Positions 48,222 to 58,109 of a DNA stretch of 64,000 bases are shown here, one piece after another (the stretch's first letter is position 1; each line of letters opens with the position of its first letter). The notes under the pieces were generated by a model. That model saw nothing but the letters and a program-made list of their open reading frames with translations. It was not told where the DNA came from and made no database searches. This stretch comes from Fibrobacter sp. UWR3. Its GTDB lineage: Bacteria; Fibrobacterota; Fibrobacteria; Fibrobacterales; Fibrobacteraceae. A program made the translations under genes and the position numbers. Location of the stretch: NCBI RefSeq assembly GCF_900143055.1, contig NZ_FRCW01000012.1, forward strand, positions 44,272-108,271, written 5' to 3'.

Positions 48222-49052
48222 ATGAAAATACTAGTTACAGGTGCAAACGGTTATTTGGGACAAGGCATCGTAAAAGCCATACTTGACAATAGTCATTCGG
48301 TAATTGCAGCGGATTTCAAGACACAAAATGTCGATGATCGTGCGAAGAAGGTTGAGTGCAATCTTTTTGATGAAGAGTCTCCTTATGAACTCTTCGATGA
48401 ACCTGATGTACTATTGCATTTGGCCTGGCGTGATGGCTTTGTTCATAATTCCAATGCGCATATTGATGACTTTCCGAAGCATTACAATTTCATCAAGAAA
48501 ATGGTGGAATCTGGTGTGAAGAAAATAGCCGTGATGGGCTCTATGCACGAAATAGGCTTCTTCGAAGGCAGCATCAATGAAAATACTCCGTGCAATCCGA
48601 TGAGCCTGTATGGTATTGCCAAAAACGCCTTGCGTAGCATTACCCAGTTACTGGCTTCGCAGCATTCGATTCCCTTCCAATGGTTAAGGGGCTACTATAT
48701 CGTTGGCAATTCTCAGTTTGGCTGCTCGATTTTCTCAAAGATAACTGCCGCTGAGAAGGAAGGGAAGACGGAATTCCCGTTCACGATGGGGCAAAACCAG
48801 TGGGATTTTGTCGATTACGAAGTATTCTGCGAACAAGTGGCTGCTGCGGTCAGCCAAAACGAAATCAACGGAATCATAAATATTTGCTCTGGCCATCCAG
48901 AAAAACTTGCAGACCGAGTTGAGCGTTTTATCAAAGAAAACAATTATTCCATAAAGCTTAAGTATGGTGCTTTCCCGGATAGGCCTTACGATTCTAAGGC
49001 TGTTTGGGGAAATGACGAGAAAATCCAGAAGATCTTACTTCAATCCAAATAG
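48222..49052 (+). CDS. NAD-dependent epimerase/dehydratase
   Basis: 276 residues. The NAD-binding start MKILVTGANGYLGQG is a Rossmann G-x-x-G-x-x-G; catalytic Tyr and Lys are in SLYGIAKNAL and the Ser in MGSMHE. This is the extended short-chain dehydrogenase family that remodels nucleotide sugars. Its C-terminal part is short, so the specific reaction is not assigned. First gene of the polysaccharide locus; 8 bp before the next. Confidence 0.85.
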   Translation: MKILVTGANGYLGQGIVKAILDNSHSVIAADFKTQNVDDRAKKVECNLFDEESPYELFDEPDVLLHLAWRDGFVHNSNAHIDDFPKHYNFIKKMVESGVKKIAVMGSMHEIGFFEGSINENTPCNPMSLYGIAKNALRSITQLLASQHSIPFQWLRGYYIVGNSQFGCSIFSKITAAEKEGKTEFPFTMGQNQWDFVDYEVFCEQVAAAVSQNEINGIINICSGHPEKLADRVERFIKENNYSIKLKYGAFPDRPYDSKAVWGNDEKIQKILLQSK

Positions 49053-49060
49053 GACTCGCA

Positions 49061-50050
49061 ATGAAAATTCTGCTAATTACGCCTAATTTTTTCGATTATC
49101 CCAAACAAATATGTGGGGAAATTCGAGATATGGGGCATGAGGTTGATTGGTATGATGATAGGCCATCAACCAATTGCTTTGTGAAAGCGGCTATTAGAAT
49201 AAAGAAAGATTTTGTTCACGTAATCATTGCTCGGTATTTTAGAAAAATTTTCAAGTCTATCAAGCAAAAAAAATACGATGTTGTGCTTCTCATTTCGGGG
49301 CAGTCTCTTTCTTTTTCGGAAGGAATGATAAAGAAAATCAAACAGTCCCAACCCCAGGCAAAATTTGTCTTGTATCAGTGGGATTCTGTCGCAAACTTTG
49401 GTTATATCGTTTCGTTGCAAAAGTATTTTGATCGATGCTATTCCTTTGATCGATTGGATGTGGCGAACAATCCCAAATTAAAATTCCTGCCGTTGTTTTT
49501 TACGAAGAGATACGAAACAATTGGAAATAACGATATCTCAAGTTATAAGTACGATTTTATGTTTGTTGGAACGGCGCGTCCCAAGAAGTATAAATACATC
49601 AAGAAGATGAGCGCCGACTTGAAATCCGTATTCAAAAATCAGTTCATATATTTCTTTTTCCCTTCAAGGATTGTCTTCCTGTATAGAAAATGGAAGAATA
49701 GCGAATTCAAGAAAGCCAAGTATTCTGAGTTTAATTTTAAACCCATCAATGGACCTCAGATGACCGAATTGTTGACGCAATCGAATTGCGTCCTTGATTC
49801 CGCTCAGGCAGGGCAAAACGGCTTGACGATTCGCGTTTTTGAGGCTTTGGGGGCGAAACGGAAAATCATTACGACTAATGCGGATGTCGTTAACTACGAT
49901 TTCTATCGTGCGGAAAACATTTACGTATATGATGGAAAATTTGACTTTGAGTCGCCGTTCTTTACAAAACCCTATTGTGAATTGCCGAAAGATGTTTATG
50001 AAAAATATTCTTTAAGAAATTGGCTTAAGACTGTTTTTAGTTGCTTGTGA
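49061..50050 (+). CDS. Probable glycosyltransferase (LPS/capsule type)
   Basis: 329 residues. Starts MKILLITPNFFDYPKQICGE like GT-B fold enzymes. The C-terminal half has LDSAQAGQNGLTIRVFEALG and KIITTNADVVNYDFY, resembling the nucleotide-binding part of LPS-biosynthesis transferases of the CgeB-like group. No D-x-D. AT-rich, as are the variable genes downstream. Donor and acceptor unknown. Confidence 0.7.
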   Translation: MKILLITPNFFDYPKQICGEIRDMGHEVDWYDDRPSTNCFVKAAIRIKKDFVHVIIARYFRKIFKSIKQKKYDVVLLISGQSLSFSEGMIKKIKQSQPQAKFVLYQWDSVANFGYIVSLQKYFDRCYSFDRLDVANNPKLKFLPLFFTKRYETIGNNDISSYKYDFMFVGTARPKKYKYIKKMSADLKSVFKNQFIYFFFPSRIVFLYRKWKNSEFKKAKYSEFNFKPINGPQMTELLTQSNCVLDSAQAGQNGLTIRVFEALGAKRKIITTNADVVNYDFYRAENIYVYDGKFDFESPFFTKPYCELPKDVYEKYSLRNWLKTVFSCL

Positions 50051-50093
50051 CTAAATTGTTGCAGAAGTTAGAAAGTGTTGTTCGGATAAAAAA

Positions 50094-51413
50094 ATGAATA
50101 TTGCAATTGTTGGAACCGGATATGTTGGACTCGTGAGTGGTACTTGCTTTGCCGAGATGGGCGTCAACGTCACTTGCGTAGATGTGAACCAAGCTAAGAT
50201 TGAATCCCTGCAGAAGGGCGAAATCCCCATTTACGAACCCGGTCTCGACGAGATGGTGCTCCGCAATCAGCGCGAAGGCCGCCTAAAGTTTACGACCGAC
50301 CTCGCAAGCATCCTTGACGAAGTCGAGATGGTCTTCAGCGCCGTGGGTACGCCCCCGGACGAAGACGGTTCCGCCGACCTGCAGTATGTGCTTGCCGTGG
50401 CACGCACCTTCGGCCAGAACATCAAGAAGTACACCGTTCTCGTGACCAAGTCTACCGTCCCGGTCGGCACCGCCAAGAAGGTCAAGGCCGCCATCCAGGA
50501 AGAACTCGACAAGCGTGGCGTGAACGTCCCGTTCGACGTGGCCAGCAACCCGGAATTTTTGAAGGAAGGCTCCGCCATCACGGACTTCATGAAACCCGAC
50601 CGCGTTGTCGTGGGTGTCGAAAGCGAACAGGCCAAGGAACTCATGACCCGCCTCTACCGCCCGATGATGCTCAACAACTTCCGCGTGATCTTCACGGACA
50701 TCCCGAGCGCCGAAATGATCAAGTACGCCGCGAACTCCATGCTTGCGACCCGCATCAGCTTCATGAACGACATTGCAAACCTCTGCGAACTCGTAGGTGC
50801 CGACGTGAACATGGTCCGTAAGGGCATCGGTAGCGATACCCGCATCGGCTCCAAGTTCCTTTACCCCGGATGCGGCTATGGTGGAAGTTGCTTCCCCAAG
50901 GACGTGAAGGCTCTCATCAAGACGGCAGAGAAGAACGGCTACAAGATGGGTGTGCTGAAGGCTGTCGAAGACGTGAACGAATACCAGAAGACTGTGCTCT
51001 TCCACAAGCTCGCCAAGCGCTTTGGCGGTGAAGCGAATCTCAAGGGCAAGACTATCGCCATGTGGGGCCTCGCATTCAAGCCCGAGACCGACGACATGCG
51101 CGAAGCGACCGCACTTGTGCTGATTGACTTGCTCACTAAGGCCGGTGCCACCGTTCGCGTGTATGACCCGGTCGCCATGAACGAGTGCAAGCGCCGCATA
51201 GGCGACATCGTGACCTACTGCAACGACATGTACGAGGCGTTGCTCGATGCCGATGCCCTGCTGCTCGTGACTGAATGGAAACAGTTCCGCATGCCGAGCT
51301 TCGGCGTGATGAAGAAGTCCATGAAGAACTCCCTCATCATCGACGGCCGCAATATCTACGATGCTAAGGAACTCGCCGAAACTGGATTTGTATATGATGC
51401 AATAGGATGTTGA
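50094..51413 (+). CDS. ugd: UDP-glucose/GDP-mannose 6-dehydrogenase
   Basis: 439 residues. NAD-binding MNIAIVGTGYVGLVSGTCFA; substrate and catalytic regions NPEFLKEGSAITDF, AEMIKYAANSMLATRISF, and the catalytic cysteine in YPGCGYGGSCFPKDV. It oxidises UDP-glucose (or a related sugar nucleotide) twice to the uronate, feeding the 4-epimerase at 62444. GC-rich codons unlike its neighbours, as expected of a conserved housekeeping-like gene in the locus. Confidence 0.93.
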   Translation: MNIAIVGTGYVGLVSGTCFAEMGVNVTCVDVNQAKIESLQKGEIPIYEPGLDEMVLRNQREGRLKFTTDLASILDEVEMVFSAVGTPPDEDGSADLQYVLAVARTFGQNIKKYTVLVTKSTVPVGTAKKVKAAIQEELDKRGVNVPFDVASNPEFLKEGSAITDFMKPDRVVVGVESEQAKELMTRLYRPMMLNNFRVIFTDIPSAEMIKYAANSMLATRISFMNDIANLCELVGADVNMVRKGIGSDTRIGSKFLYPGCGYGGSCFPKDVKALIKTAEKNGYKMGVLKAVEDVNEYQKTVLFHKLAKRFGGEANLKGKTIAMWGLAFKPETDDMREATALVLIDLLTKAGATVRVYDPVAMNECKRRIGDIVTYCNDMYEALLDADALLLVTEWKQFRMPSFGVMKKSMKNSLIIDGRNIYDAKELAETGFVYDAIGC

Positions 51414-51415
51414 TT

Positions 51416-52366
51416 ATGTATATTAACTATCGATCAATTTCTGATTTGAATGAAACCATTATTCGGAATTTGCATAAGTTCCCCCATGATGTTGACTTTG
51501 TGGTGGGCGTTCCGCGAAGTGGAATGATGCCGGCAAATTTGATTGCTTTGTATCTGAACAAGCCTTTAACAGATGTTGATTCTTTTGTTGAGGGTAGGAT
51601 ATATTCAAGTGGGGAACGTGGAAATTTTGCCGTAACAACGGGCTCTCGTAAGGTCCTTATTGTTGATGACAGTATTAACAGTGGGTCCGCTTTGATGAAA
51701 TTAAAGCAAAAACTTTCTGAAAATGAAGAAAGGGTAAAAAATTTCAACATTTGTTTTGCCGTTGTTTTTGCCACGAAAAAATCAAAGGACTTTGTGGATG
51801 TTTATTGTGAGGAAGTGGAAACCCCTCGTTTATTCCAATGGAACATATTTCATCACAAGCATATACTTCCTCATTCATGTTTTGATATAGATGGCGTTTT
51901 ATGCCCAAATCCACCTTATGATGATGATGGACCTGTTTATACTGAGTATATAAAAAACGCACCGGCCCTTTTTATTCCCTCAGTTGAAATTGACACGTTG
52001 GTTTCTTGCCGCTTGGAAAAATATAGAACTGACACAGAAACATGGCTGAAGCAAAAGGGTGTTCGATATAATAAGCTGATTATGCTTGATTTCCCTGACA
52101 AGCAAAGCCGAGTGGCCTGGGGAAAACATGGATTATATAAAGGTGAAGTATACAAACAGTCTGCGAACATTCTGTTTGTTGAGAGTTCTATAAATGAAGC
52201 ACTAGATATTTATGCGGTGTCTAAGAAACCAGTTTTCTGTACGGAGACGATGCAGATGATAAATAACGAATCGTCATATAACAAGATTAAATCCCGTCTT
52301 GGAAAAAAAAGAAACGATTTGAAGGCGTTTCTTAGAAAGATAAAAAAAATGGTGATTCATGAGTGA
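51416..52366 (+). CDS. Phosphoribosyltransferase-HAD-like fusion protein
   Basis: 316 residues from ATG at 51416 (AGGA upstream; an ATG at 51407 overlaps ugd more). Residues 1-150 form a type I phosphoribosyltransferase: VVGVPRSGMMPANLIAL and the PRPP loop VLIVDDSINSGSALM. From about 163, CFDIDGVLCPNPP matches the HAD catalytic D-x-D motif (Asp nucleophile). HAD motif III is less clear. Such fusions occur in surface-glycan loci and may make or recycle a phosphorylated pentose or a sugar phosphate; the exact job is unknown. Confidence 0.8.
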   Translation: MYINYRSISDLNETIIRNLHKFPHDVDFVVGVPRSGMMPANLIALYLNKPLTDVDSFVEGRIYSSGERGNFAVTTGSRKVLIVDDSINSGSALMKLKQKLSENEERVKNFNICFAVVFATKKSKDFVDVYCEEVETPRLFQWNIFHHKHILPHSCFDIDGVLCPNPPYDDDGPVYTEYIKNAPALFIPSVEIDTLVSCRLEKYRTDTETWLKQKGVRYNKLIMLDFPDKQSRVAWGKHGLYKGEVYKQSANILFVESSINEALDIYAVSKKPVFCTETMQMINNESSYNKIKSRLGKKRNDLKAFLRKIKKMVIHE

Positions 52367-53801
52367 TATTAGAAAGGATTTTACGTGGGGGCTTTTTTGG
52401 AGTGCTGTTGAAAAGTATTCCGGCCTCATAATGGGTGTTGTCATATCAATGATATTGGCAAGACTTTTGTCTCCGTCTGAATATGGAATCGTCGCCATCG
52501 CCTCTGTAATGGTTAGTTTTTTTTCAATGTTTTCTACAATGGGAATAGGTCCTGCGATTATTCAGAGAAATGATTTGACAAAGGAGAATTTAGACGATAT
52601 CTTTACATTTTCTGCAATTTTAGGAATGGCGTTGTCGCTACTTTTTTTTGGTGGGGCTTCGCTACTTTCCCGTGCTTATGGGATGGGTGATTTGATTCCG
52701 GTGTGCAGAATTTTGTCAATTACTTTATTATTTGGTTCCCTTAATATGGTCCCGAATGCGTTGATGGCGAAAAATAAAAAGTTTAAGCAGATTGCTGTCA
52801 GAACTTTTTTTTTGCAGTTTTTTTCTGGTGTGGTTAGTGTGTTTGCCGCTTGGTATGGAGCAGGTGTATATGCTTTGCTGATTTCGCCAATCATCACATC
52901 TATAGGAATTTTTCTGTATAATAAGCATTATTTTTCCGTGCATTTTAGGCGGAATTTTTCGATTGAGCCTATAAGACGAATTTTTAGCTATTCTTCATAT
53001 CAATTTCTTTTTGAGTTGTCAAATTTTTTCTCCAGGAATTTAGATAAACTTATTGTAGGCAAATCTTTCTCGCCAGATGCGTTGGGCTTTTATGAAAAAT
53101 CCTATCGATTGATGCAGATGCCTTTAAATAATGTTACGTCGGTGATTAGTCCTGTTCTACAGCCGATTCTTGCTCAAATTCAAAATGATAAAAAAGACAT
53201 TGCAAAAAAGAATACAAAACTGATTTATTGCGTGTCTGTAATCAGTTTCCCATTGGGTGCCTATCTTTATATGAGTGGTGCTGAAGTTATAAAACTGATG
53301 TATGGTATAAAATGGGTTCCTGCAATTAAGCCATTTGAGATTTTGGCTCTTTCGATTCCGTTACAACTTATTTTATCGACGTCAGGAAGCGTATTTCAAG
53401 CTAGTAATGCGACAAAAAGTTTGTTTAAGGTTGGATTGAAAAATTCTATTAAAACTATTGCTGCCTTCGTGATTGGATCTTGCTATTTTAGAACAATAGA
53501 TGCTGTCGCATGGGGATGGACAATAGCTTCAATAGCGAATTTTGTGGAAACCTATCTAGAAATGTACCATAAAACATTTGGAGTATCTTTTGTTAAAATG
53601 ATTTTTAAATTGACTATTCCTTTTATGAATTTCGTATGCGTAATCTTGGGTTTGCATCTGATATCTATTTTTGTTTGTGCGGAAAATTATGTTTTGTCAC
53701 TTATGTTAAAAACTATGCTTGCGGGGATTATAACATTTGTTTTTATTTTCTTTTTCTCGCCATTTGGGGAAAAAATCAAAAAAACAATATGTCATGGTTG
53801 A
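52359..53801 (+). CDS. wzx: Polysaccharide flippase, Wzx/WzxC type
   Basis: 480 residues with about 12-14 membrane helices. Start KDFTWGLFWSAVEKYSGLIMG, then LARLLSPSEYGIVAIASVMV and GIGPAIIQR are classic for the polysaccharide-specific MOP group (WzxC-like). It moves lipid-linked repeat units across the inner membrane for the Wzy polymerase. Overlaps the preceding gene by 8 bp. Confidence 0.92.
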   Translation: MSDIRKDFTWGLFWSAVEKYSGLIMGVVISMILARLLSPSEYGIVAIASVMVSFFSMFSTMGIGPAIIQRNDLTKENLDDIFTFSAILGMALSLLFFGGASLLSRAYGMGDLIPVCRILSITLLFGSLNMVPNALMAKNKKFKQIAVRTFFLQFFSGVVSVFAAWYGAGVYALLISPIITSIGIFLYNKHYFSVHFRRNFSIEPIRRIFSYSSYQFLFELSNFFSRNLDKLIVGKSFSPDALGFYEKSYRLMQMPLNNVTSVISPVLQPILAQIQNDKKDIAKKNTKLIYCVSVISFPLGAYLYMSGAEVIKLMYGIKWVPAIKPFEILALSIPLQLILSTSGSVFQASNATKSLFKVGLKNSIKTIAAFVIGSCYFRTIDAVAWGWTIASIANFVETYLEMYHKTFGVSFVKMIFKLTIPFMNFVCVILGLHLISIFVCAENYVLSLMLKTMLAGIITFVFIFFFSPFGEKIKKTICHG

Positions 53802-53887
53802 TTTTAAGAATGTGAAAACGGAAGATAATTTAGGCTGATTTAATTTTTATGATGTTGTCCGGAAAGAATGCAAGGAGTGTGTAAACA

Positions 53888-54622
53888 ATGATTTCGGTTT
53901 GTATGGCCACCTACAATGGTGAAAATTTCATTGCGGAACAATTGCAGTCCATCCTTTCTCAGTTGTCAAGGGATGATGAAGTTGTTATTTCCGACGATGG
54001 TTCAAGTGATCAGACTTTAGATGTGATTAACTCGTTGAAGGATGATCGCATCAAAGTGTTTTTGAATCAAGGACCGCATGGCTTTACGCATAATTTTGAA
54101 AATGCCCTAAAACATGCCTGCGGAGATTATATCTTTCTTTCCGATCAGGATGATGTTTGGAAACCGAGAAAAGTTGCAATTGTAATGGAGGCTTTGCAAC
54201 GAGTAGATTTTGTAATTACCGATAACACTACTGTTGATGGTGATTTTAATGAAATTCAAAAATCGCGCATAGACGCGTTTAATCTGCAATTGGGGTTTTG
54301 GAGGCACCTTTTAAAATCACGTTTTTTGGGTTGTTGTATGGCTTTTAGGAGAAATGTTTTAGAAGCGTCGCTACCCTTTCCCGAAAATGATTTTCTTGTA
54401 GAACATGATATTTGGTTGGCTGCAGTCGCGTTTCTCTATTTTAAATCAGAGTTAATTGCGGATTCCTTGATTTATTATCGACGTCATGGAAAAAATGCTT
54501 CTGAAGGAGGATTTACTAAAGGGAGTTCGTTAAAAGTTAAGATTCAGAAAAGAATATATCGTCTGTATCATTTATTAGCGATAAGAAAAAAAGTAAAAAA
54601 AATTATGTCAAATGAAAAATAA
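53888..54622 (+). CDS. Family 2 glycosyltransferase
   Basis: 244 residues. ISVCMATYNGENFIAEQLQS starts the GT-A domain; donor-binding SDDGSSDQTLDVI and the D-x-D region FLSDQDDVW are present, and VEHDIWLAAVA supplies the catalytic acidic pair seen in rhamnosyltransferase-like members. Likely adds a sugar such as rhamnose, consistent with rfbBC in the locus (inference). Confidence 0.88.
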   Translation: MISVCMATYNGENFIAEQLQSILSQLSRDDEVVISDDGSSDQTLDVINSLKDDRIKVFLNQGPHGFTHNFENALKHACGDYIFLSDQDDVWKPRKVAIVMEALQRVDFVITDNTTVDGDFNEIQKSRIDAFNLQLGFWRHLLKSRFLGCCMAFRRNVLEASLPFPENDFLVEHDIWLAAVAFLYFKSELIADSLIYYRRHGKNASEGGFTKGSSLKVKIQKRIYRLYHLLAIRKKVKKIMSNEK

Positions 54623-54728
54623 TCATAATTTTTTTACGAGTGCATGTGTGATTATGAGCATAAAAGAGGAATGCCTTGACAATTAATCAGATGTTGATAT
54701 TGTGCTTGTGTATGGGTGTGTGCGTGTG

Positions 54729-55934
54729 ATGCCTAAATTTGCTGTGAAAATACATTTGTCGTCTTTGGCCATATTCATCTTGGTGGTGTGGGCTCTTTTG
54801 AGATCGACTTTTTTCGAGTATGTAGGAGTTATTCCTTATAAAGACTTGATTGGATCCGTAAATAAAATTTTTACATTTTTCGTTGTGCTCCTTTGTGTGA
54901 AAAAAATAAATTTTAGGGAACACAAAATTCCTTCTTTATTATTTGTTGGATGTGTCGCTTCTTTTCTTTGTAATGAACTTGTGTGGAATTCTCCTTTTAT
55001 AGAAGAATTTTTTGCGTATGCTAAAATACTAGGTTTTTTTTCGTATTTCCTTTTGTTGAGGTTTTGCGTCAAAGAAAGTGCTGCAGAACTTTTTTTAATT
55101 GTATTCGCTGTTATATATTTCTTTTGCTGGGTTATTGGTATTGTTTCTATTCCCGACTTGGTCTTTGGTGCTGATAGAGATAGTTGGCTGACAAATACAG
55201 ATCGTGGATTCTATAGGCTCTTCATTCCTAATAAGGAACATTTTACTATTTTGTTATTCTTTTTCCTAGGAAAATTTTTTAATAACAAAAAAAGCATTTT
55301 CCTTATTTTGAGTATGCTGTCATTTGTCGTTATCGTTCTCCATGTTGGTCGACAATGGATCTTTTGGGCTGCATTTTTTGTGGCGCTTATGATAGGCTTC
55401 GGAAATAATTGGAAAAAATGGAAGATCTTATTAATATTAGTAATAGTATCTGTTGCATGTTATGCGTTCTTTGAAGCCAATCCGCAGTTTGGAGCGATGG
55501 TTGATGTAACGCAAAAACAAATGGATAATGCCAATGATGATATTCGAATGCAAGCGATAGATCATTATTTATGGGAATATCCTCATAATTTACCTACTAT
55601 GATATGGGGGAATGGACCTGCAACAAGTGGTACTGAATTGCGAACGGTGGCAAATGTCGCTTTTAACCGAGGATTTTATAAAGAAGATATTGGGTTTGTT
55701 GCTATGTATGTCGATTATGGTTTATGGATGGTCTTTTTGATGATTGCTTTAGCACTGCGTGTTGTTAGAATAAAAGTTGAGCCGAAGTATGTTTACTTGA
55801 AGTTTTATATTTTTACGATATATGGAATGTATTTGTTTGCGCATTCTTTAACTACAAATATTTTTTATGTAATGATTGCTTATTTTATTTTAGAAAAATC
55901 AGCCTTGAATTTGAGGGGGAGAAATGAATACTAA
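54729..55934 (+). CDS. wzy: O-antigen polymerase-like membrane protein (Wzy)
   Basis: 401 residues from ATG at 54729; a GTG at 54702 would add nine. About ten to twelve membrane helices with a large periplasmic loop near the C-terminus (about 250-335) and LLFFFLGKFF, VLHVGRQWIFW. The helix pattern and its place next to wzx fit Wzy; sequence conservation is low in this class, so the call rests on topology and context. It is AT-rich. The end overlaps the next gene by 11 bp. Confidence 0.75.
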   Translation: MPKFAVKIHLSSLAIFILVVWALLRSTFFEYVGVIPYKDLIGSVNKIFTFFVVLLCVKKINFREHKIPSLLFVGCVASFLCNELVWNSPFIEEFFAYAKILGFFSYFLLLRFCVKESAAELFLIVFAVIYFFCWVIGIVSIPDLVFGADRDSWLTNTDRGFYRLFIPNKEHFTILLFFFLGKFFNNKKSIFLILSMLSFVVIVLHVGRQWIFWAAFFVALMIGFGNNWKKWKILLILVIVSVACYAFFEANPQFGAMVDVTQKQMDNANDDIRMQAIDHYLWEYPHNLPTMIWGNGPATSGTELRTVANVAFNRGFYKEDIGFVAMYVDYGLWMVFLMIALALRVVRIKVEPKYVYLKFYIFTIYGMYLFAHSLTTNIFYVMIAYFILEKSALNLRGRNEY

Positions 55935-56925
55935 ATTTGTCTATGTCCTTGCTAGTTCTGACAAGGATGTTTATTTAGAACAAACTTTGATATCGTTATA
56001 TTCGCTGAAAAAATATAATGAGTGGGCGAATGTTGTTTTGATTGTTGATAAAGAAACGAATCGCAGCCTTGAAGGAACAAGAGCTGGAATAAAAAAATAT
56101 GTAAATCAAATCGTGACTGTTGATACACCGATATCATTTGACAATCAAAGAAAATCTCGTTATATTAAAACTAGTGTAAGGAATGTAATTGATGGCGATT
56201 TTTTATTTATTGATTCTGATACAGTGATTGCTCGGGATTTGTCAGACGTTGATGAAATTCCATATGATATTGCGGCTGTCGCGGATAAACATGTACTTGT
56301 GAAAGATCATCCTACCAAGGATATTATAAAAAAACAAATTGGATTAACTGGTTTGGAATTTGATGAAAATTTGCCGTATATAAATAGCGGCGTTGTATTT
56401 GTTCGAGATAATGCGTTTACACGAAAATTTTATGCGATATGGCATAAAAAATGGCTCGAAATAGAGAAAAAAGGTCAAACGTTGGATCAGCCACCTTTGG
56501 CTTGGACTGATAACGAATTGTCTCATCCAGTTAAATTTTTGGATGACTCATGGAATTGTCAGATAATGGACAATGGCCTCCGGTTTTTATTAGGGGCGCG
56601 GATTATTCATTATTTTGCTTCGTCAAAAAATAGTGATGGCCAAGCACCGTATGCTGTTTATGACAAGCGTATTTATAATGCAATAAAGAAAAATGGAGAT
56701 GTTACGCCGGACGTGGAAAGGATGGTTGAAAATCCGTATTCGTGTTTTATTCCTGTTTGTCGTATTATTGCGGGGGATGACATGAAAATATTGGACTGCG
56801 AGTGGTATAGAATTGTTTATAAGCAATATCCAAAATTTTTTAAGATTACAGAACGATTGTCTGTTTTTGTGATGAAAGTTTTGAGAAAATTAAAAGTTGC
56901 GAAATTTTTTATGAAAGTTGGGTGA
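55924..56925 (+). CDS. GT8-like glycosyltransferase
   Basis: 333 residues. YVLASSDKDVYLEQTLISLY opens a GT-A fold; the metal-binding D-x-D is in LFIDSDTVIARDLSD, and LPYINSGVVFVRDN is the following GT8-type strand. A C-terminal region with FLDDSWNCQIMDNG and IIHYFAS carries the second metal-binding histidine. Probably adds glucose or galactose to the lipid-linked unit. Confidence 0.75.
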   Translation: MNTKFVYVLASSDKDVYLEQTLISLYSLKKYNEWANVVLIVDKETNRSLEGTRAGIKKYVNQIVTVDTPISFDNQRKSRYIKTSVRNVIDGDFLFIDSDTVIARDLSDVDEIPYDIAAVADKHVLVKDHPTKDIIKKQIGLTGLEFDENLPYINSGVVFVRDNAFTRKFYAIWHKKWLEIEKKGQTLDQPPLAWTDNELSHPVKFLDDSWNCQIMDNGLRFLLGARIIHYFASSKNSDGQAPYAVYDKRIYNAIKKNGDVTPDVERMVENPYSCFIPVCRIIAGDDMKILDCEWYRIVYKQYPKFFKITERLSVFVMKVLRKLKVAKFFMKVG

Positions 56926-56926
56926 A

Positions 56927-58099
56927 ATGGAAAAAAAATTATTATTTGATTTACAGGTTACTCAACCTCAGAGAAAAGCCAGATTTCATGGAGCCGGCAA
57001 GTATGGAATTGCTATTTTTAAAAGACTAATGCAAATGGCTCCCGATAAGCTTGCTGTGTATTATGACGAAAATGCTTATCTTGATGAAGATGCTGTAGAA
57101 CTCATAAAGAAGAATAATAATACTATTTACAAGAGTGGAAAAATCTCAGTTTTTGATGCTGCTAGAAGGGAAGGTGGCGTTTTGTATGTGCCAATGATCG
57201 GTGCTCATATATACCCATATCCTCCAAAGGACATTCAGTTCATAACAACTCAGCATGATTTAAGGCATTTTATCTTGAAAAGAGATTTATACTATCCAGT
57301 AATGGATGATCGTAAATTTGCTTTTTTACGTTTCTTTGCTTACAAGGTGAAAGATGCATTATTGGGCTATTATCAAAGAAAAAAAATTTTTTCTAGAATT
57401 GAAAATTTTTTGAATCGTGATAATGTGCACTTTGTTACTGTTTCGGAGTATTCAAAAAAGTGTTTCCTGAAAAATTGTCCAAACATTCAGAGTGGAAAGG
57501 TGAAAGTATGTTGGGCTCCATCTACAATAGATACAGCGCTGAACATAGATGAGTTAAAAAATGAGTATGGGAAATATTGGCTTTTGGTTGGGGTTAATAG
57601 ATATGAAAAAAATGGTGCTAGGGCTATTAAAACATTTGATAAAATTTTTTCAGAATATCCAGAGATTTCTGGTCGAGTGATTGTAACTGGATTGGCTCGC
57701 TGGAATCAAATTCGGATGAATGTAAAAAATAAGAATAGGTTTTCTTTGTTGGGGTATGTTGATGAGCGTAAATTAAAGGCGCTATATCATTTTGCGTATG
57801 CTTTTGTTTATCCCACGCTAAGCGAAGGTTTTGGGTATCCGCCTGTTGAAGCGATGCATGAAGGGTGCCCGGTAATTACATCTGCTGTAGCATCTGTTCC
57901 TGAAGTGTGTGGTCAGTCTGTTATTTACTTTAATCCGTATTCGATAAATGACATGAAAAAAAAGATTCTGATGATGGAAAATGCTATGGTTCGACAAGAG
58001 TATGCGAAAAAATCAAAAATGCAGTATAACACTATTCGTTCTAGACAAGATGATGATTTGACCCTTTTCTGTAATTACATTCTTGCTTTTTTGGAGTAA
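56927..58099 (+). CDS. Family 4 glycosyltransferase (1)
   Basis: 390 residues from ATG at 56927. A GT-B enzyme: FHGAGKYGIAIFKRLM near the N-terminus, then the donor site LLVGVNRYEKNGARAI and YPTLSEGFGYPPVEAMHEGC with the E-x7-E signature of retaining GT4 enzymes. Overlaps nothing; the next gene begins 11 bp later. Confidence 0.88.
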   Translation: MEKKLLFDLQVTQPQRKARFHGAGKYGIAIFKRLMQMAPDKLAVYYDENAYLDEDAVELIKKNNNTIYKSGKISVFDAARREGGVLYVPMIGAHIYPYPPKDIQFITTQHDLRHFILKRDLYYPVMDDRKFAFLRFFAYKVKDALLGYYQRKKIFSRIENFLNRDNVHFVTVSEYSKKCFLKNCPNIQSGKVKVCWAPSTIDTALNIDELKNEYGKYWLLVGVNRYEKNGARAIKTFDKIFSEYPEISGRVIVTGLARWNQIRMNVKNKNRFSLLGYVDERKLKALYHFAYAFVYPTLSEGFGYPPVEAMHEGCPVITSAVASVPEVCGQSVIYFNPYSINDMKKKILMMENAMVRQEYAKKSKMQYNTIRSRQDDDLTLFCNYILAFLE

Positions 58100-58109
58100 T
58101 TTTACATCT

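Noticed and set aside
50283..51005. 240-codon minus-strand frame within ugd
   Set aside because: Shadow of a GC-rich conserved gene.
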